DNA of 64,000 bases from Pseudomonas putida (GTDB lineage: Bacteria; Pseudomonadota; Gammaproteobacteria; Pseudomonadales; Pseudomonadaceae). Location: the NCBI RefSeq assembly GCF_028682175.1, contig NZ_JANHKS010000013.1, positions 1 through 64,000 on the forward strand, in the 5' to 3' direction. This document shows positions 9,825-18,511 of the stretch, one piece after another. The position numbers were made by a program, and so were the translations under genes. Every line of letters begins with the position of its first letter. Position 1 is the first letter of the stretch. Below the pieces are notes generated by a model. It was not told the origin of the DNA and searched no databases. It saw nothing but the letters and a program-made list of their open reading frames with translations.

Positions 9825-9855
9825 GCCCGGCAAACCGGAATGTGGAATAAGCTTT

Positions 9856-9943
9856 TGTGGGAGCGGGCTAGCCCGCGAAGGCGGTGGTAAGCCACCCTCG
9901 CTGCATCAGGTCTGACCCATTCGCGGGCAAGCCCGCTCCCACA
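9856..9943. repeat. REP palindrome, family B (GTGGGAGCGGGC variant)
   Basis: Arms TGTGGGAGCGGGCTAGCCCGCGAA and CGCGGGCAAGCCCGCTCCCACA separated by about 40 bases, between convergent genes. Confidence 0.85.
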
Positions 9944-10009
9944 GAGTTCTGGCGGCTCGGCCTCAGGTACATACCTGTAAACCTTGACCGCCATGAGCGC
10001 ATTTACGGG

Positions 10010-11113
10010 TTACTCAAGCTTGCCCAAGGCATCGCGGCTGAACGGCAGGATGTCTTCCTCGCGACCGTCACGCACTTTCACCGCCCAGTCCGGATCTACC
10101 AGCAGGGCACGCCCCACCGCCACCAGATCGAACTCCTCTTCCCCCAGACGTTTGAGCAGGTTCTCAAGGCTTGCAGGCTGGGCGACCTTGTCGGTCTTGA
10201 CCATGAACTGCAGAAACTCGCCATCGAGCCCTACGCTGCCCACAGTAATGGTCGGCTTGCCGGTGAGTTTGCGGGTCCAGCCAGCCAGGTTCAGGTCGGA
10301 ACCTTCGAACTCAGGCTCCCAGAAACGCCGTGTCGAGCAGTGGAAAATGTCCACGCCTGCGTCAGACAGTGGCTTGAGGAATGCCCCCAGCGCTTCCGGG
10401 GTCTGCACCAGGCGTGCCGTGTAGTCCTGCTGCTTCCATTGGGAGTAGCGGAAGATAATCGGAAATTCAGGGCCGACCGCGGCGCGCACAGCCTTGATCA
10501 GCTCGATGGCGAAGCGCGAACGCTGGGCAAGGTCGCCGCCGTACTCATCGGTGCGCTGGTTAGTGCCTTCCCAGAAGAACTGGTCGACGATGTAACCGTG
10601 GGCGCCATGGATTTCCACGCCGTCCATGCCGATGTCCTGCGCGTCTTTGGCAGCCTGGGCGAAGGCGGCGATGACTTCAGCGATGTCCTGCTTGCTCATG
10701 CCGTGGACGACGACGTTGCCGTCCTTGAGTTTTTCAGTCGGGCCATAGGCCGGAACCGTGCCGTCGGGCTCGGTGCCCAGCCGGCGCACAGCACCCACGT
10801 GCCAGAGTTGCGGGACGATCTTGCCGCCTTCAGCATGAACCGCCTCGACCACTTTCTTCCAGCCGGCCAGCGCTGCCTCGCCGAAGAATTGCGGCACGTT
10901 AGGGTAGCCGTTGGAGGCCTTGTGCCCGACTGTGGTGCCTTCAGTGATGATCAGCCCTACGCCTGCGGCTGCACGGCGACGGTAGTACTCGATAACGCCA
11001 GCATTGGGAACGCCGCCCGGGGAGAACGAACGAGTCATCGGCGCCATCACCACGCGCGTCGGCAACTCCAGGCTGCCCATGTGGAACGGTTTGAACAAGG
11101 CTTTGACTGGCAT
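10010..11113 (-). CDS. Old Yellow Enzyme family NADH:flavin oxidoreductase
   Basis: 367 aa FMN TIM barrel, the usual length. It has the N-terminal VVMAPMTRSFS, the substrate-binding IHGAHGYIVDQFFW, the NQRTDEYGG signature and the C-terminal phosphate loop VAVGRALLVDPDW. Enzymes of this family reduce activated C=C bonds or nitro groups; the natural substrate is unknown. It is encoded near glutathione peroxidase and slyD, in the order recalled for PA0837-PA0840. A thiol-stress role is plausible but not shown. Confidence 0.92.
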   Translation of the reverse strand: MPVKALFKPFHMGSLELPTRVVMAPMTRSFSPGGVPNAGVIEYYRRRAAAGVGLIITEGTTVGHKASNGYPNVPQFFGEAALAGWKKVVEAVHAEGGKIVPQLWHVGAVRRLGTEPDGTVPAYGPTEKLKDGNVVVHGMSKQDIAEVIAAFAQAAKDAQDIGMDGVEIHGAHGYIVDQFFWEGTNQRTDEYGGDLAQRSRFAIELIKAVRAAVGPEFPIIFRYSQWKQQDYTARLVQTPEALGAFLKPLSDAGVDIFHCSTRRFWEPEFEGSDLNLAGWTRKLTGKPTITVGSVGLDGEFLQFMVKTDKVAQPASLENLLKRLGEEEFDLVAVGRALLVDPDWAVKVRDGREEDILPFSRDALGKLE

Positions 11114-11230
11114 GCAAGCGTCCTCGGCTAAGAAAATATTATTGAGATAATACAGAATGAGCCGAGGATGACACGATGCAAAGCACTATTGATTTGAGTG
11201 ATTAAGGTTTAGAAGAAGAGAGCGTGTACA

Positions 11231-11318
11231 TGTAGGAGTGAGCTTGCTCGCGATACGTCAGATCAGACACTGCAAGGGTGTCCTTGAGACCGTAATCGCG
11301 AGCAAGCTCACTCCTACA
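11231..11318. repeat. REP palindrome, family B
   Basis: Arms TGTAGGAGTGAGCTTGCTCGCGAT and the complement, between the OYE gene promoter region and the glutathione peroxidase stop. Confidence 0.87.
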
Positions 11319-11335
11319 GGGAATTGTGTCGACGA

Positions 11336-11818
11336 TCAATGCAGCGCTTTTTCAATCGCCTGAATCACCGCTGGGTCATCCGGCGTGGTACGTGGCGAGA
11401 AACGAGCCAGCACGCGGCCGTCCTGCCCGACCAGAAACTTCTCGAAATTCCAGGTGATGTCCCCCGGAAACTCGGCGCCTTCGCCGGCCAGCATCTGGTA
11501 CAGCCTGTGGCGGTGAGGGCCGTTGACTTCAAGCTTGTCGCCCAGCGGGAAGGTCACGCCGTAGTTGAGCGAGCAGAATGACTGGATTTCTTCCTGGGTA
11601 CCTGGCTCCTGCCCGGCGAACTGGTTGCACGGCAAGCCCAGCACGCTGAAGCCTTTGTCCTTGTACTGCTGGTAGAGGTTTTCCAGCGCAGCATATTGTG
11701 GCGTGAGGCCACATTTGGAGGCCACGTTGACCACCAGAACCACTTTGCCCTTCAGGGGCGCGAGAGGCAGTTCCTGGCCATCCAGAGCTTTTAATTTCAG
11801 GTCGTGAAATATACTCAT
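11336..11818 (-). CDS. Glutathione peroxidase family protein (Cys type)
   Basis: 160 aa. It has the thioredoxin fold with catalytic Cys36 in NVASKCGLT in place of selenocysteine, then LGLPCNQFAGQEPG and WNFEKFLV, which supply the Gln and Trp of the catalytic tetrad. Bacterial Cys-type members usually reduce peroxides with thioredoxin. It lies upstream (in transcription) of a REP and downstream of slyD on the same strand, probably as a separate unit. Confidence 0.94.
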   Translation of the reverse strand: MSIFHDLKLKALDGQELPLAPLKGKVVLVVNVASKCGLTPQYAALENLYQQYKDKGFSVLGLPCNQFAGQEPGTQEEIQSFCSLNYGVTFPLGDKLEVNGPHRHRLYQMLAGEGAEFPGDITWNFEKFLVGQDGRVLARFSPRTTPDDPAVIQAIEKALH

Positions 11819-11939
11819 GACGAACTCCCCTAAGGACCATTGGCCGAAAAAGGCGCCCTGTCAGGTCGCGAAAACAAGAACGGTTTTCACAAGACCCGCG
11901 AGGACGCCTGGCCAGCTAAATGAAGCTTAGCAGGACAAA

Positions 11940-12425
11940 TCAGTGGTGATGGCCACCTTCGCCATGCACGTGACCGTGGGCGACTTCTTCCTGGCTTGCG
12001 TCACGAATGGCAACGATCTTCACCTGGAAGTGCAGGCGCTGGCCGGCCAGTGGGTGGTTGCCGTCGACAGTCACGTCGTCGCCGTCCAGGTCACGGATGG
12101 TGACGATCTGCATCTGGCCGTCCGGAGCGGAAGCGTGGAACTGCATGCCGACTTCCAGCTCGTCGACGCCTTCGAACATGCTGCGGTTCAGGGTGCTGAC
12201 CAGTTCGGCAGAGTATTCGCCGTAGGCGTCTTCAGGCTCGATGGAGACCTTCAGCTCGTCGCCGACGTCCTTGCCTTCCAGTGCCTTTTCCAGACCCGGA
12301 ATGATGTTGCCTGCACCTTGCAGGTAAACCAGCGGCGCGCCGCCGGCGGAGCTGTCGATGACCTCACCAGCGTCGTTGGTCAGGGTATAGTCAATGGAGA
12401 CAGCCTTGTTGGCGGCGATCGGCAT
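11940..12425 (-). CDS. slyD: FKBP-type peptidyl-prolyl isomerase SlyD
   Basis: 161 aa. An FKBP domain is interrupted by an IF chaperone domain (EPEDAYGEYSAELV onwards). The short His-rich tail (HGHVHGEGGHHH) is typical of metal-binding SlyD, though shorter than in E. coli. It assists protein folding and nickel handling in the cytoplasm. It is the third gene of the OYE-gpx-slyD run recalled from P. aeruginosa. Confidence 0.95.
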   Translation of the reverse strand: MPIAANKAVSIDYTLTNDAGEVIDSSAGGAPLVYLQGAGNIIPGLEKALEGKDVGDELKVSIEPEDAYGEYSAELVSTLNRSMFEGVDELEVGMQFHASAPDGQMQIVTIRDLDGDDVTVDGNHPLAGQRLHFQVKIVAIRDASQEEVAHGHVHGEGGHHH

Positions 12426-12539
12426 GGGGCAAGACCTTTTGCAAAATAGAGATAAGAGCGAACAAGTCTAACCAAGCACTCGCGCGAAAGCGAACGCAAC
12501 TCAGACGGACGGCCCCGATTGCACGACACCCCATTGCCT

Positions 12540-12758
12540 ATGAGCGACACCACCATTATCGGCTTTCGTCAGGACGAGGACGGCCACTGGATCGTGGAGC
12601 TCTCGTGCGGGCATACCCAGCATCTGCGCCACCAGCCTCCGTGGCAGTCACGGGAGTGGGTGCTCGATGCCCGCCTGCGCCAGGAAAAAATAGGTCAATC
12701 CTTTCGCTGCGGCTGGTGCGCGCAGGGGGCAGTTGACGATAACCTTGTGCCCCGTTGA
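12540..12758 (+). CDS. DUF3565 protein
   Basis: 72 aa. The family signature is visible: GFRQDEDGHWIVELSCGHTQHLRHQPPW, split by conserved Trp and His residues, and a C-terminal RCGWC. The Cys/His set suggests a zinc site. The start at 12540 (MSDTTII) is chosen; a TTG at 12519 would add seven residues. Members are sometimes called pressure-regulated proteins, and their function is unknown. It precedes pta by about 90 bases. Confidence 0.8.
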   Translation: MSDTTIIGFRQDEDGHWIVELSCGHTQHLRHQPPWQSREWVLDARLRQEKIGQSFRCGWCAQGAVDDNLVPR

Positions 12759-12847
12759 GACGCTGCGACTGAACAGCGTCCGGTTTTTCGGTTCATCGGC
12801 ACAACGTGATGCCATGACCATTGCACGCTCACTTTCGAGAAGCCCGC

Positions 12848-14938
12848 ATGCAGACTTTTTTTATCGCGCCCACAGACTTCGGTGTGGGTTTGACGTCTAT
12901 CAGCCTGGGGCTGGTGAGAACCCTGGAGCGCGCCGGACTCAAAGTCGGCTTTTTCAAACCCATTGCCCAGCCGCATCCCGGCGACCTGGGGCCTGAGCGT
13001 TCGACCGAACTGGTCGCCCGCACCCATGGCCTGCGCCCGCCCAAGCCGCTGGCTCTGGGCCATGTCGAACGGATGCTCGGTGAAGGCCAGCTCGACGAGT
13101 TGCTGGAAGAAATCATCAACCTCTATCAGGAGGCTTCGGTTGGCCGCGACGTGCTGATCGTCGAAGGCATGGTGCCCACCCGCAGCGCCAGCTACGCCGC
13201 ACGGGTCAACCTGCACATGGCCAAGGCACTGGATGCCGAGGTGATCCTGGTGTCGGCGCCCGAGAATGAAGTGCTGACCGAGCTTTCCGGTCGCGTCGAG
13301 CTACAGGCCCAGATGTTCGGCGGCCCGAAGGACCCGAAAGTGCTCGGCGTGATTCTCAACAAGGTGCGCACCGACGAGAGCATGGAAGCCTTCTCCGCAC
13401 GGCTCAAGGAGCATTCGCCCTTGCTGCGCAGCGGTGATTTCCGCCTGCTGGGCTGCATCCCGTTCCAGGCCGACCTGAACGCTCCGCGCACCCGAGACGT
13501 GGCCGAGCTGCTGGGCGCCCAGGTCATCAATGCGGGTGATTATGAAACGCGGCGCATGTCGAAAATCATCATCTGCGCCCGCACCGTGCTCAACACCCTG
13601 CAGTTGCTCAAGCCGGGCGTACTGGTGGTGACGCCGGGGGATCGCGACGACATCATCCTGGCGGTGAGCATGGCGACCATGAACGGTGTGCCACTGGCCG
13701 GCCTGCTGCTGACCAGCGACACCCTGCCCGATCCGCGCCTGATGGAGTTGTGTCGCGGCGCGCTGCAGGCCGGCTTGCCGGTGCTGTCGGTGAGCACCGG
13801 CTCATACGACACGGCCAACCAGCTCAATCAGTTGAACAAGGAAATCCCCATCGATGACCGCGAGCGTGCGGAGATCATCACCGACTTCGTCGCCAGCCAT
13901 CTGGACGCCAACTGGCTGCACCAGCGCTGTGGCACGCCGCGTGAGATGCGCCTGTCGCCTGCGGTTTTCCGTTACCAGTTGATTCAGCGTGCACAGAACG
14001 CCAACAAGCGCATCGTCCTGCCCGAAGGCGCCGAGCCCTTGACCGTGCAGGCTGCGGCGATCTGCCAGGCCCGTGGCATCGCCCGCTGCGTGTTGCTGGC
14101 CAAGCCGCAAGAGGTGCACGCCGTCGCTCGCGCCCAGGGCATCGAACTGCCCCCGGGCCTTGAGATTCTCGACCCGGATGAAATCCGCGAGCGCTACGTG
14201 GCGCCGATGGTCGACCTGCGCCGCGCCAAAAACCTCAACGCGCCCATGGCCGAGCAGCAACTGGAAGACCCGGTGGTGATCGGCACCATGATGCTGGCAC
14301 TCGACGAGGTGGATGGCCTGGTGTCGGGGCTGGTGCACTCCACCGCCAACACCATCCGCCCGGCCTTGCAGCTGATCAAGACGGCGCCGGGTTGCACCCT
14401 GGTGTCGTCAGTGTTTTTCATGCTGTTTCCCGAGCAGGTGCTGGTCTACGGCGACTGCATCATGAACCCGCACCCGACGGCTCGTGAGCTGGCGGAAATC
14501 GCCGTGCAGAGCGCCGATTCGGCGGTGGCCTTCGGCCTCTCGCCACGGGTGGCGATGATCAGCTATTCGAGCGGCAACTCAGCCAGCGGCGAAGAAGTGG
14601 AAAAGGTCCGCGAGGCAACCCTGCTGGCCCAGGAAACCCAGCGCGGGCTGCTGATCGACGGCCCGTTGCAATACGATGCCGCCGCCAACGAGAACGTCGC
14701 CCGGCAACTGGCGCCGGACAGCCCCGTGGCCGGTCGCGCCAACGTGTTCGTGTTCCCCGACCTGAACACCGGCAACACCACCTACAAGGCTGTGCAGCGC
14801 AGTGCCGATTGCGTAAGCCTGGGCCCGATGCTGCAAGGCTTGCGCAAGCCGGTCAACGACCTGCCGCGCGGTGCCCAGGTGGACGACATCGTCTACACCA
14901 TCGCCCTCACCGCCATTCAGGCTGCAACCCTGCCTTAA
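12848..14938 (+). CDS. pta: Phosphate acetyltransferase
   Basis: 696 aa long-form Pta. It has an N-terminal P-loop-like domain (MQTFFIAPTDFGVGLTSISLGL region), a DRTGG domain (~215-330), and a C-terminal PTA_PTB catalytic domain from ~390 (FRYQLIQRAQ, VLPEGAEPLTVQAA, SYSSGNSASGEEVEKV). It interconverts acetyl-CoA and acetyl phosphate. The acetate kinase gene that often accompanies pta is not adjacent: the flanks are DUF3565 and an acyltransferase. A GC-rich hairpin lies after the stop (14959-14983). Confidence 0.96.
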   Translation: MQTFFIAPTDFGVGLTSISLGLVRTLERAGLKVGFFKPIAQPHPGDLGPERSTELVARTHGLRPPKPLALGHVERMLGEGQLDELLEEIINLYQEASVGRDVLIVEGMVPTRSASYAARVNLHMAKALDAEVILVSAPENEVLTELSGRVELQAQMFGGPKDPKVLGVILNKVRTDESMEAFSARLKEHSPLLRSGDFRLLGCIPFQADLNAPRTRDVAELLGAQVINAGDYETRRMSKIIICARTVLNTLQLLKPGVLVVTPGDRDDIILAVSMATMNGVPLAGLLLTSDTLPDPRLMELCRGALQAGLPVLSVSTGSYDTANQLNQLNKEIPIDDRERAEIITDFVASHLDANWLHQRCGTPREMRLSPAVFRYQLIQRAQNANKRIVLPEGAEPLTVQAAAICQARGIARCVLLAKPQEVHAVARAQGIELPPGLEILDPDEIRERYVAPMVDLRRAKNLNAPMAEQQLEDPVVIGTMMLALDEVDGLVSGLVHSTANTIRPALQLIKTAPGCTLVSSVFFMLFPEQVLVYGDCIMNPHPTARELAEIAVQSADSAVAFGLSPRVAMISYSSGNSASGEEVEKVREATLLAQETQRGLLIDGPLQYDAAANENVARQLAPDSPVAGRANVFVFPDLNTGNTTYKAVQRSADCVSLGPMLQGLRKPVNDLPRGAQVDDIVYTIALTAIQAATLP

Positions 14939-15008
14939 TAGACGTCATTCACAATAACGCCGCCGGGAACTCACCGGCGGCCGCCTTGCCTCTGGAGTTC
15001 GATCCATC

Positions 15009-15908
15009 ATGGATTTCTTGCCCGCCCCCTTGCGCGGCGTCATCGCCTCGCTGCTGTTGGCGCTCAACACGATTGTCTGCTGCACGCCACTGTTCATCGT
15101 CGCGATCTTCAAACTGTGCCTGCCCTTCCCCGCCGCACAAAAAGTCACCGACTGGCTCATGAGCCACATCCATGAAGCCTGGGTCGGCAACAACAATGCG
15201 TGGATCAATCTGCTGGGCCGCACCCGCTGGCACCTGAGCGGGCTGGAGCGCCTGGATTATCAGCACTCGTACCTGGTGACCAGCAACCACCAGAGCTGGG
15301 TCGACATCATGGTGCTGCAGTACGTGCTCAATCGGCGCATTCGCCCGCTCAAGTTCTTTCTCAAGCAGGAGCTGATCTGGGTCCCGGTGATCGGCCTCGC
15401 CTGGTGGGCGTTGGGCTTTCCGTTCATGAAGCGTTACAGCAAAGCTTATCTGGCGAAACATCCGGAAAAGAAAGGCAAGGACCTGGAAACCACCCGCCGC
15501 ACCTGCGCCAAGTTTCGCAACAACCCGGTGGGCATCTTCAACTTCGCCGAAGGCACGCGTTTCACCCAGGCCAAGCACGCCCAGCAGGGCTCGCCATTCC
15601 GCTACCTGCTCAAGCCCAAGGCCGGCGGCATCGCATTCGTGCTCGACGCCATGGGTGAACAACTGCAATCACTGGTCAACGTGACCATTCATTACCCGTC
15701 CGGGCAGCCCGGTTATTGGGACCTGTTGTGCGGCAGGGTTCGTCAGGTGGTTGCGCACTTTGAAGAGGTGCAGATCCCTGCGCAGTTCATCGGCAAGAGC
15801 TACGACCAGGACGAAGCCTATCGCCTTGAATTCCAGCAGTGGATCAACCAGCTGTGGGAAGAAAAGGACGCGTTGCTGGGGCAGATGCATGAGCGGTATT
15901 CGGCTTAA
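15009..15908 (+). CDS. 1-acyl-sn-glycerol-3-phosphate acyltransferase family (YihG-like)
   Basis: 299 aa inner-membrane PlsC-family acyltransferase. It has an N-terminal hydrophobic segment (~10-40), catalytic motif NHQSWVD (HX4D, ~96), and motif III FAEGTRF (~180). It resembles E. coli YihG, a lysophosphatidate acyltransferase with a chain-length preference. It follows pta by 70 bases in the same direction. The original PlsC is probably elsewhere. Confidence 0.88.
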   Translation: MDFLPAPLRGVIASLLLALNTIVCCTPLFIVAIFKLCLPFPAAQKVTDWLMSHIHEAWVGNNNAWINLLGRTRWHLSGLERLDYQHSYLVTSNHQSWVDIMVLQYVLNRRIRPLKFFLKQELIWVPVIGLAWWALGFPFMKRYSKAYLAKHPEKKGKDLETTRRTCAKFRNNPVGIFNFAEGTRFTQAKHAQQGSPFRYLLKPKAGGIAFVLDAMGEQLQSLVNVTIHYPSGQPGYWDLLCGRVRQVVAHFEEVQIPAQFIGKSYDQDEAYRLEFQQWINQLWEEKDALLGQMHERYSA

Positions 15909-15923
15909 GCCTTGATACGGCCC

Positions 15924-16012
15924 TGTAGGAGTGAGCTTGCTCGCGATTGCGTCGCGTCAGTCAGCGCATTTGTCACCGACGAACCGCTATCGCGAGCAAG
16001 CTCACTCCTACA
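15924..16012. repeat. REP palindrome, family B
   Basis: TGTAGGAGTGAGCTTGCTCG arm and its complement around a ~40 base centre, between convergent genes. Confidence 0.87.
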
Positions 16013-16033
16013 GGTTTCATGCGCCCAATAAAA

Positions 16034-16060
16034 AACCCCGGCACAGGCCGGGGTTCTTGT
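16034..16060 (-). terminator. Intrinsic terminator of the OmpA-like gene
   Basis: Stem AACCCCGGC / GCCGGGGTT with loop ACAG. On the minus strand it is followed by a run of six T. Confidence 0.88.
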
Positions 16061-16073
16061 GACAAGCAGCTGA

Positions 16074-16772
16074 TTACTGCTGCTGGTACTGCTGGCCAGG
16101 AATCGGCTTGAGGTTGACCTCGACACGACGGTTCTGCGCACGGCCATTGACGTCGGCGTTGCTGGCAATCGGAGAGTCCGGGCCTGCACCGCGTACCGAC
16201 AGGTGGGAAGCATCCACACCCTGGGACGTGAGGTAAGTCGCCACGCTCTGGGCGCGCTGCTGGGACAGGTCCATGTTGTGCTGGCGGCTGCCGGTGCTGT
16301 CGGTGTAGCCGACGATCTCGATCACGTTCTGGTTGTACTGCTTGAGCGAACCGGCAAGGTTGTTCAGCGGCGAGTAGAAGCTGCTGGCAATGGCCGACGA
16401 GTCGGTGGCAAAGGTGATGTTGCCTGGCATTACCAGTTTGATGTTGTCGCCTTCACGCTGCACCTGAACGCCAGTGTTGGCCATGCTCGCGCGCAGTGCG
16501 GCTTCCTGTTTGTCAGCGTAGTAGCCATAACCGGCCGAAGCGGCACCCACGACAGCAGCACCGATCAGTGCACCCTTGCCACGGTTATTGTGGTCGATGG
16601 CAGCGCCGGCGACAGCACCGGCCAGTGCGCCGAGGCCACCGTATTTGGCGGTCTTGCTCATGCCGCCGGAATTCTGTGCCTGCCCCTGATTGTCATATGG
16701 ATTCTGCGATGCGCAACCAGACAGCATGGCAAGTGCGGTGGCAGCGATGATCAAACGGCGGGAAGTGAACAT
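16074..16772 (-). CDS. OmpA-family lipoprotein with glycine-zipper region
   Basis: 232 aa. It has a signal peptide with lipobox LSGC (Cys ~20). Glycine-zipper repeats follow (GGLGALAGAVAGAAID, GALIGAAVVGAASAGYG). The C-terminal OmpA peptidoglycan-binding domain (NVIEIVGYTDSTGSRQHN, SQQRAQSV, GRAQNRRVEV) carries the diaminopimelate-binding Asp and Arg. It is expected to be outer-membrane anchored and to bind the cell wall. The start at 16772 has CAGGAG about nine bases upstream. Confidence 0.93.
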   Translation of the reverse strand: MFTSRRLIIAATALAMLSGCASQNPYDNQGQAQNSGGMSKTAKYGGLGALAGAVAGAAIDHNNRGKGALIGAAVVGAASAGYGYYADKQEAALRASMANTGVQVQREGDNIKLVMPGNITFATDSSAIASSFYSPLNNLAGSLKQYNQNVIEIVGYTDSTGSRQHNMDLSQQRAQSVATYLTSQGVDASHLSVRGAGPDSPIASNADVNGRAQNRRVEVNLKPIPGQQYQQQ

Positions 16773-16883
16773 CAAGGAGAGCTCCTGTTTTGCTTTTCTT
16801 TGGCATAGCGGCCAAAGGCCGGGCCATGTGCGCGATTAGAGCACGGAGGCGGTCAAAAATTCCTTAACCCGACCTGAACAGTT

Positions 16884-17522
16884 TCACGCCCTGACGAAAG
16901 GGTTCTCGCGCATCTCATCGCCAAGCCGCGTATCAGGGCCGTGCCCTGCGACAACCGTCGCGTCTTCATCAAGGGTATACAGCCGCTCCTTGATCGAACG
17001 CACGATGGTCGCCTCATCGCCACCCCACAAATCGGTGCGCCCCACGCCGCGTTTGAACAGGGTATCCCCGGCAATCAACAGCCCCGCGTCCTCGAACCAG
17101 AAACTCATCGACCCCGGCGTATGCCCCGGCGTGTGCAACGCCACCCCGCAACCGCAGGCCAGCTGCTCTTCGTGCTCCAGCCAGCGATCCGGCGGCGGCA
17201 CAGGAACATACGGCACACGAAACACCTGACACTGGGTTTCGAGGTTATCCCACAGGAACTGATCCTCTTTATGCAGGTGCAAGGTCGCGCCGGTCTTCTC
17301 CTTCAACTGCCCCGACGCCAAGAAATGATCCAGGTGCGCATGGGTGTGAATGATGCTCACGACCTTGAGCCCATGGGCCTCGAGCCTGGCGAGAATCAAC
17401 TCATGATTGCCGCCCGGATCAACGACGATGGCCTGGTTGGTGATCGGATCGCCGATGATCGTGCAGTTGCACTGCAACGGGCCGACGGGGAAGGTTTCGC
17501 GGATGAGGGTGTTGGGGGGCAT
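16884..17522 (-). CDS. MBL-fold metallo-hydrolase (glyoxalase II-like)
   Basis: 212 aa. The metal ligands HTHAHLDH (~58-65), a His in TPGHTPGS, Asp in AGDTLF and a final His in GHGPDT fit the binuclear zinc site of small GloB-like hydrolases. The ATG at 17522 (MPPNTLIRE) gives the usual length. The frame stays open to 17696 but that extension overlaps the start of the divergent Abi remnant and is unlikely to be translated. The substrate is probably an S-acylglutathione or other thioester. Confidence 0.92.
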   Translation of the reverse strand: MPPNTLIRETFPVGPLQCNCTIIGDPITNQAIVVDPGGNHELILARLEAHGLKVVSIIHTHAHLDHFLASGQLKEKTGATLHLHKEDQFLWDNLETQCQVFRVPYVPVPPPDRWLEHEEQLACGCGVALHTPGHTPGSMSFWFEDAGLLIAGDTLFKRGVGRTDLWGGDEATIVRSIKERLYTLDEDATVVAGHGPDTRLGDEMRENPFVRA

Positions 17523-17670
17523 GATTGTTCCTGTGAGTGCAGTGAAGCATCGTGACGCATTCGCGGACTGTATTAGATGCCAAATCTGCAGGCAAATACG
17601 GAGATCTCCTACGTCTGCCACCATTGTCGGCGATGTAAATTGCCCTTTCTCGACAGGGCGTCCTTTCACG

Positions 17671-18383
17671 ATGCAACAGCAAGAACCCGATCCCAATTCG
17701 CAGCTCTCCCCGGGAGCATATCAACGACCCTGGAAATCATTCGTTGATCAGCTGGATCTGCTCAAACGCCGCGGCATGAACATTAGTGACGAGAGGTGGG
17801 CACTCCATCAGTTGGAGCATATTGGTTACTACCGGCTCAGCGGCTACTGGTATCCATTCAGATCTTTCGAGCTCACGCGGGAGTCGGGCAGGGAGCAACT
17901 TGGCTACGTTAAAACGGATCTGTTCGAACCTGGAACGCAGTTCAACGATGCAGTGAATCTGTACCACTTCGATAAGCAGCTTCGCCTGATCCTCATGGAC
18001 GCACTGGAGTCCATTGAAATTGCCCTGCGCGTCGATATCGCTTACCGGCTGGGCGCCAGAAAACCGCTCGCCCATCTGAATCCGGCAGCGCTACACCCGT
18101 CATTTGCGGCTCGGCTCTCAAGATCCACAGGCAAAACTGCCTTTGAAGCATGGCAGCAGAAATACAGCGCACTGCTCAAGCGATCCAAGGAAGACTGCTA
18201 TTGGCCATCGTCCTGCACATGGTTAAGCACGTTGCACCTCACTCTACGTGGCATCAGTACCTTAAGCAGCACCTCGACCGCTTCCCGCTGCAACACTCCA
18301 GCCGAAAGCTCTCCCTCGCAGACTCAGGTGCGCCGCCCGAGTGGGGGGCTTGGTGGTCCGAACACTTTTCTACAGGCAAATAA
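17671..18383 (+). pseudogene. Abi_2 (AbiD/AbiF-like) abortive infection gene with internal deletion and frameshift
   Basis: From the ATG at 17671 about 170 residues match the Abi_2 N-terminal half (WKSFVDQLDLLKRRGM, IGYYRLSGYWYPF, FDKQLRLILMDALESIEIALR). At about 18190-18197 the frame changes. The next frame (to 18383) resembles the normal C terminus (LLLAIVLHMVKHVAPHSTW, GAPPEWGAWW). The middle part, with the lPvWva.E and RNxxAHxxRxWN (HEPN-type RNase) motifs expected in the family, is missing. The protein is therefore almost certainly inactive. Intact members abort phage infection by RNA cleavage. Confidence 0.82.
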
Positions 18384-18386
18384 AAA

Positions 18387-18424
18387 CCCCCGCGTAAGCT
18401 CAATGAAGAGCCAAGAGGCGGGGG
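18387..18424 (-). terminator. Terminator of the CZB chemoreceptor gene
   Basis: CCCCCGC / GCGGGGG stem with a 24-base loop, followed by TTTTT on the minus strand. Confidence 0.7.
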
Positions 18425-18511
18425 CCGTGTTGGGATGTATGTTAAGCGTCAGCCCTAGGCGTAGGCAACACACACACTTGTCCCGTTACATTTTTTTGGA
18501 CTCCACACTTT

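Noticed and set aside
9884..11131. 415-codon plus-strand frame opposite the Old Yellow Enzyme gene
   Set aside because: Shadow frame beginning inside a REP; the OYE motifs are on the minus strand.
11225..11236. TGTACATGTAGG next to a REP as a regulatory palindrome
   Set aside because: The second half is simply the start of the REP arm, and there is no N12 pairing.
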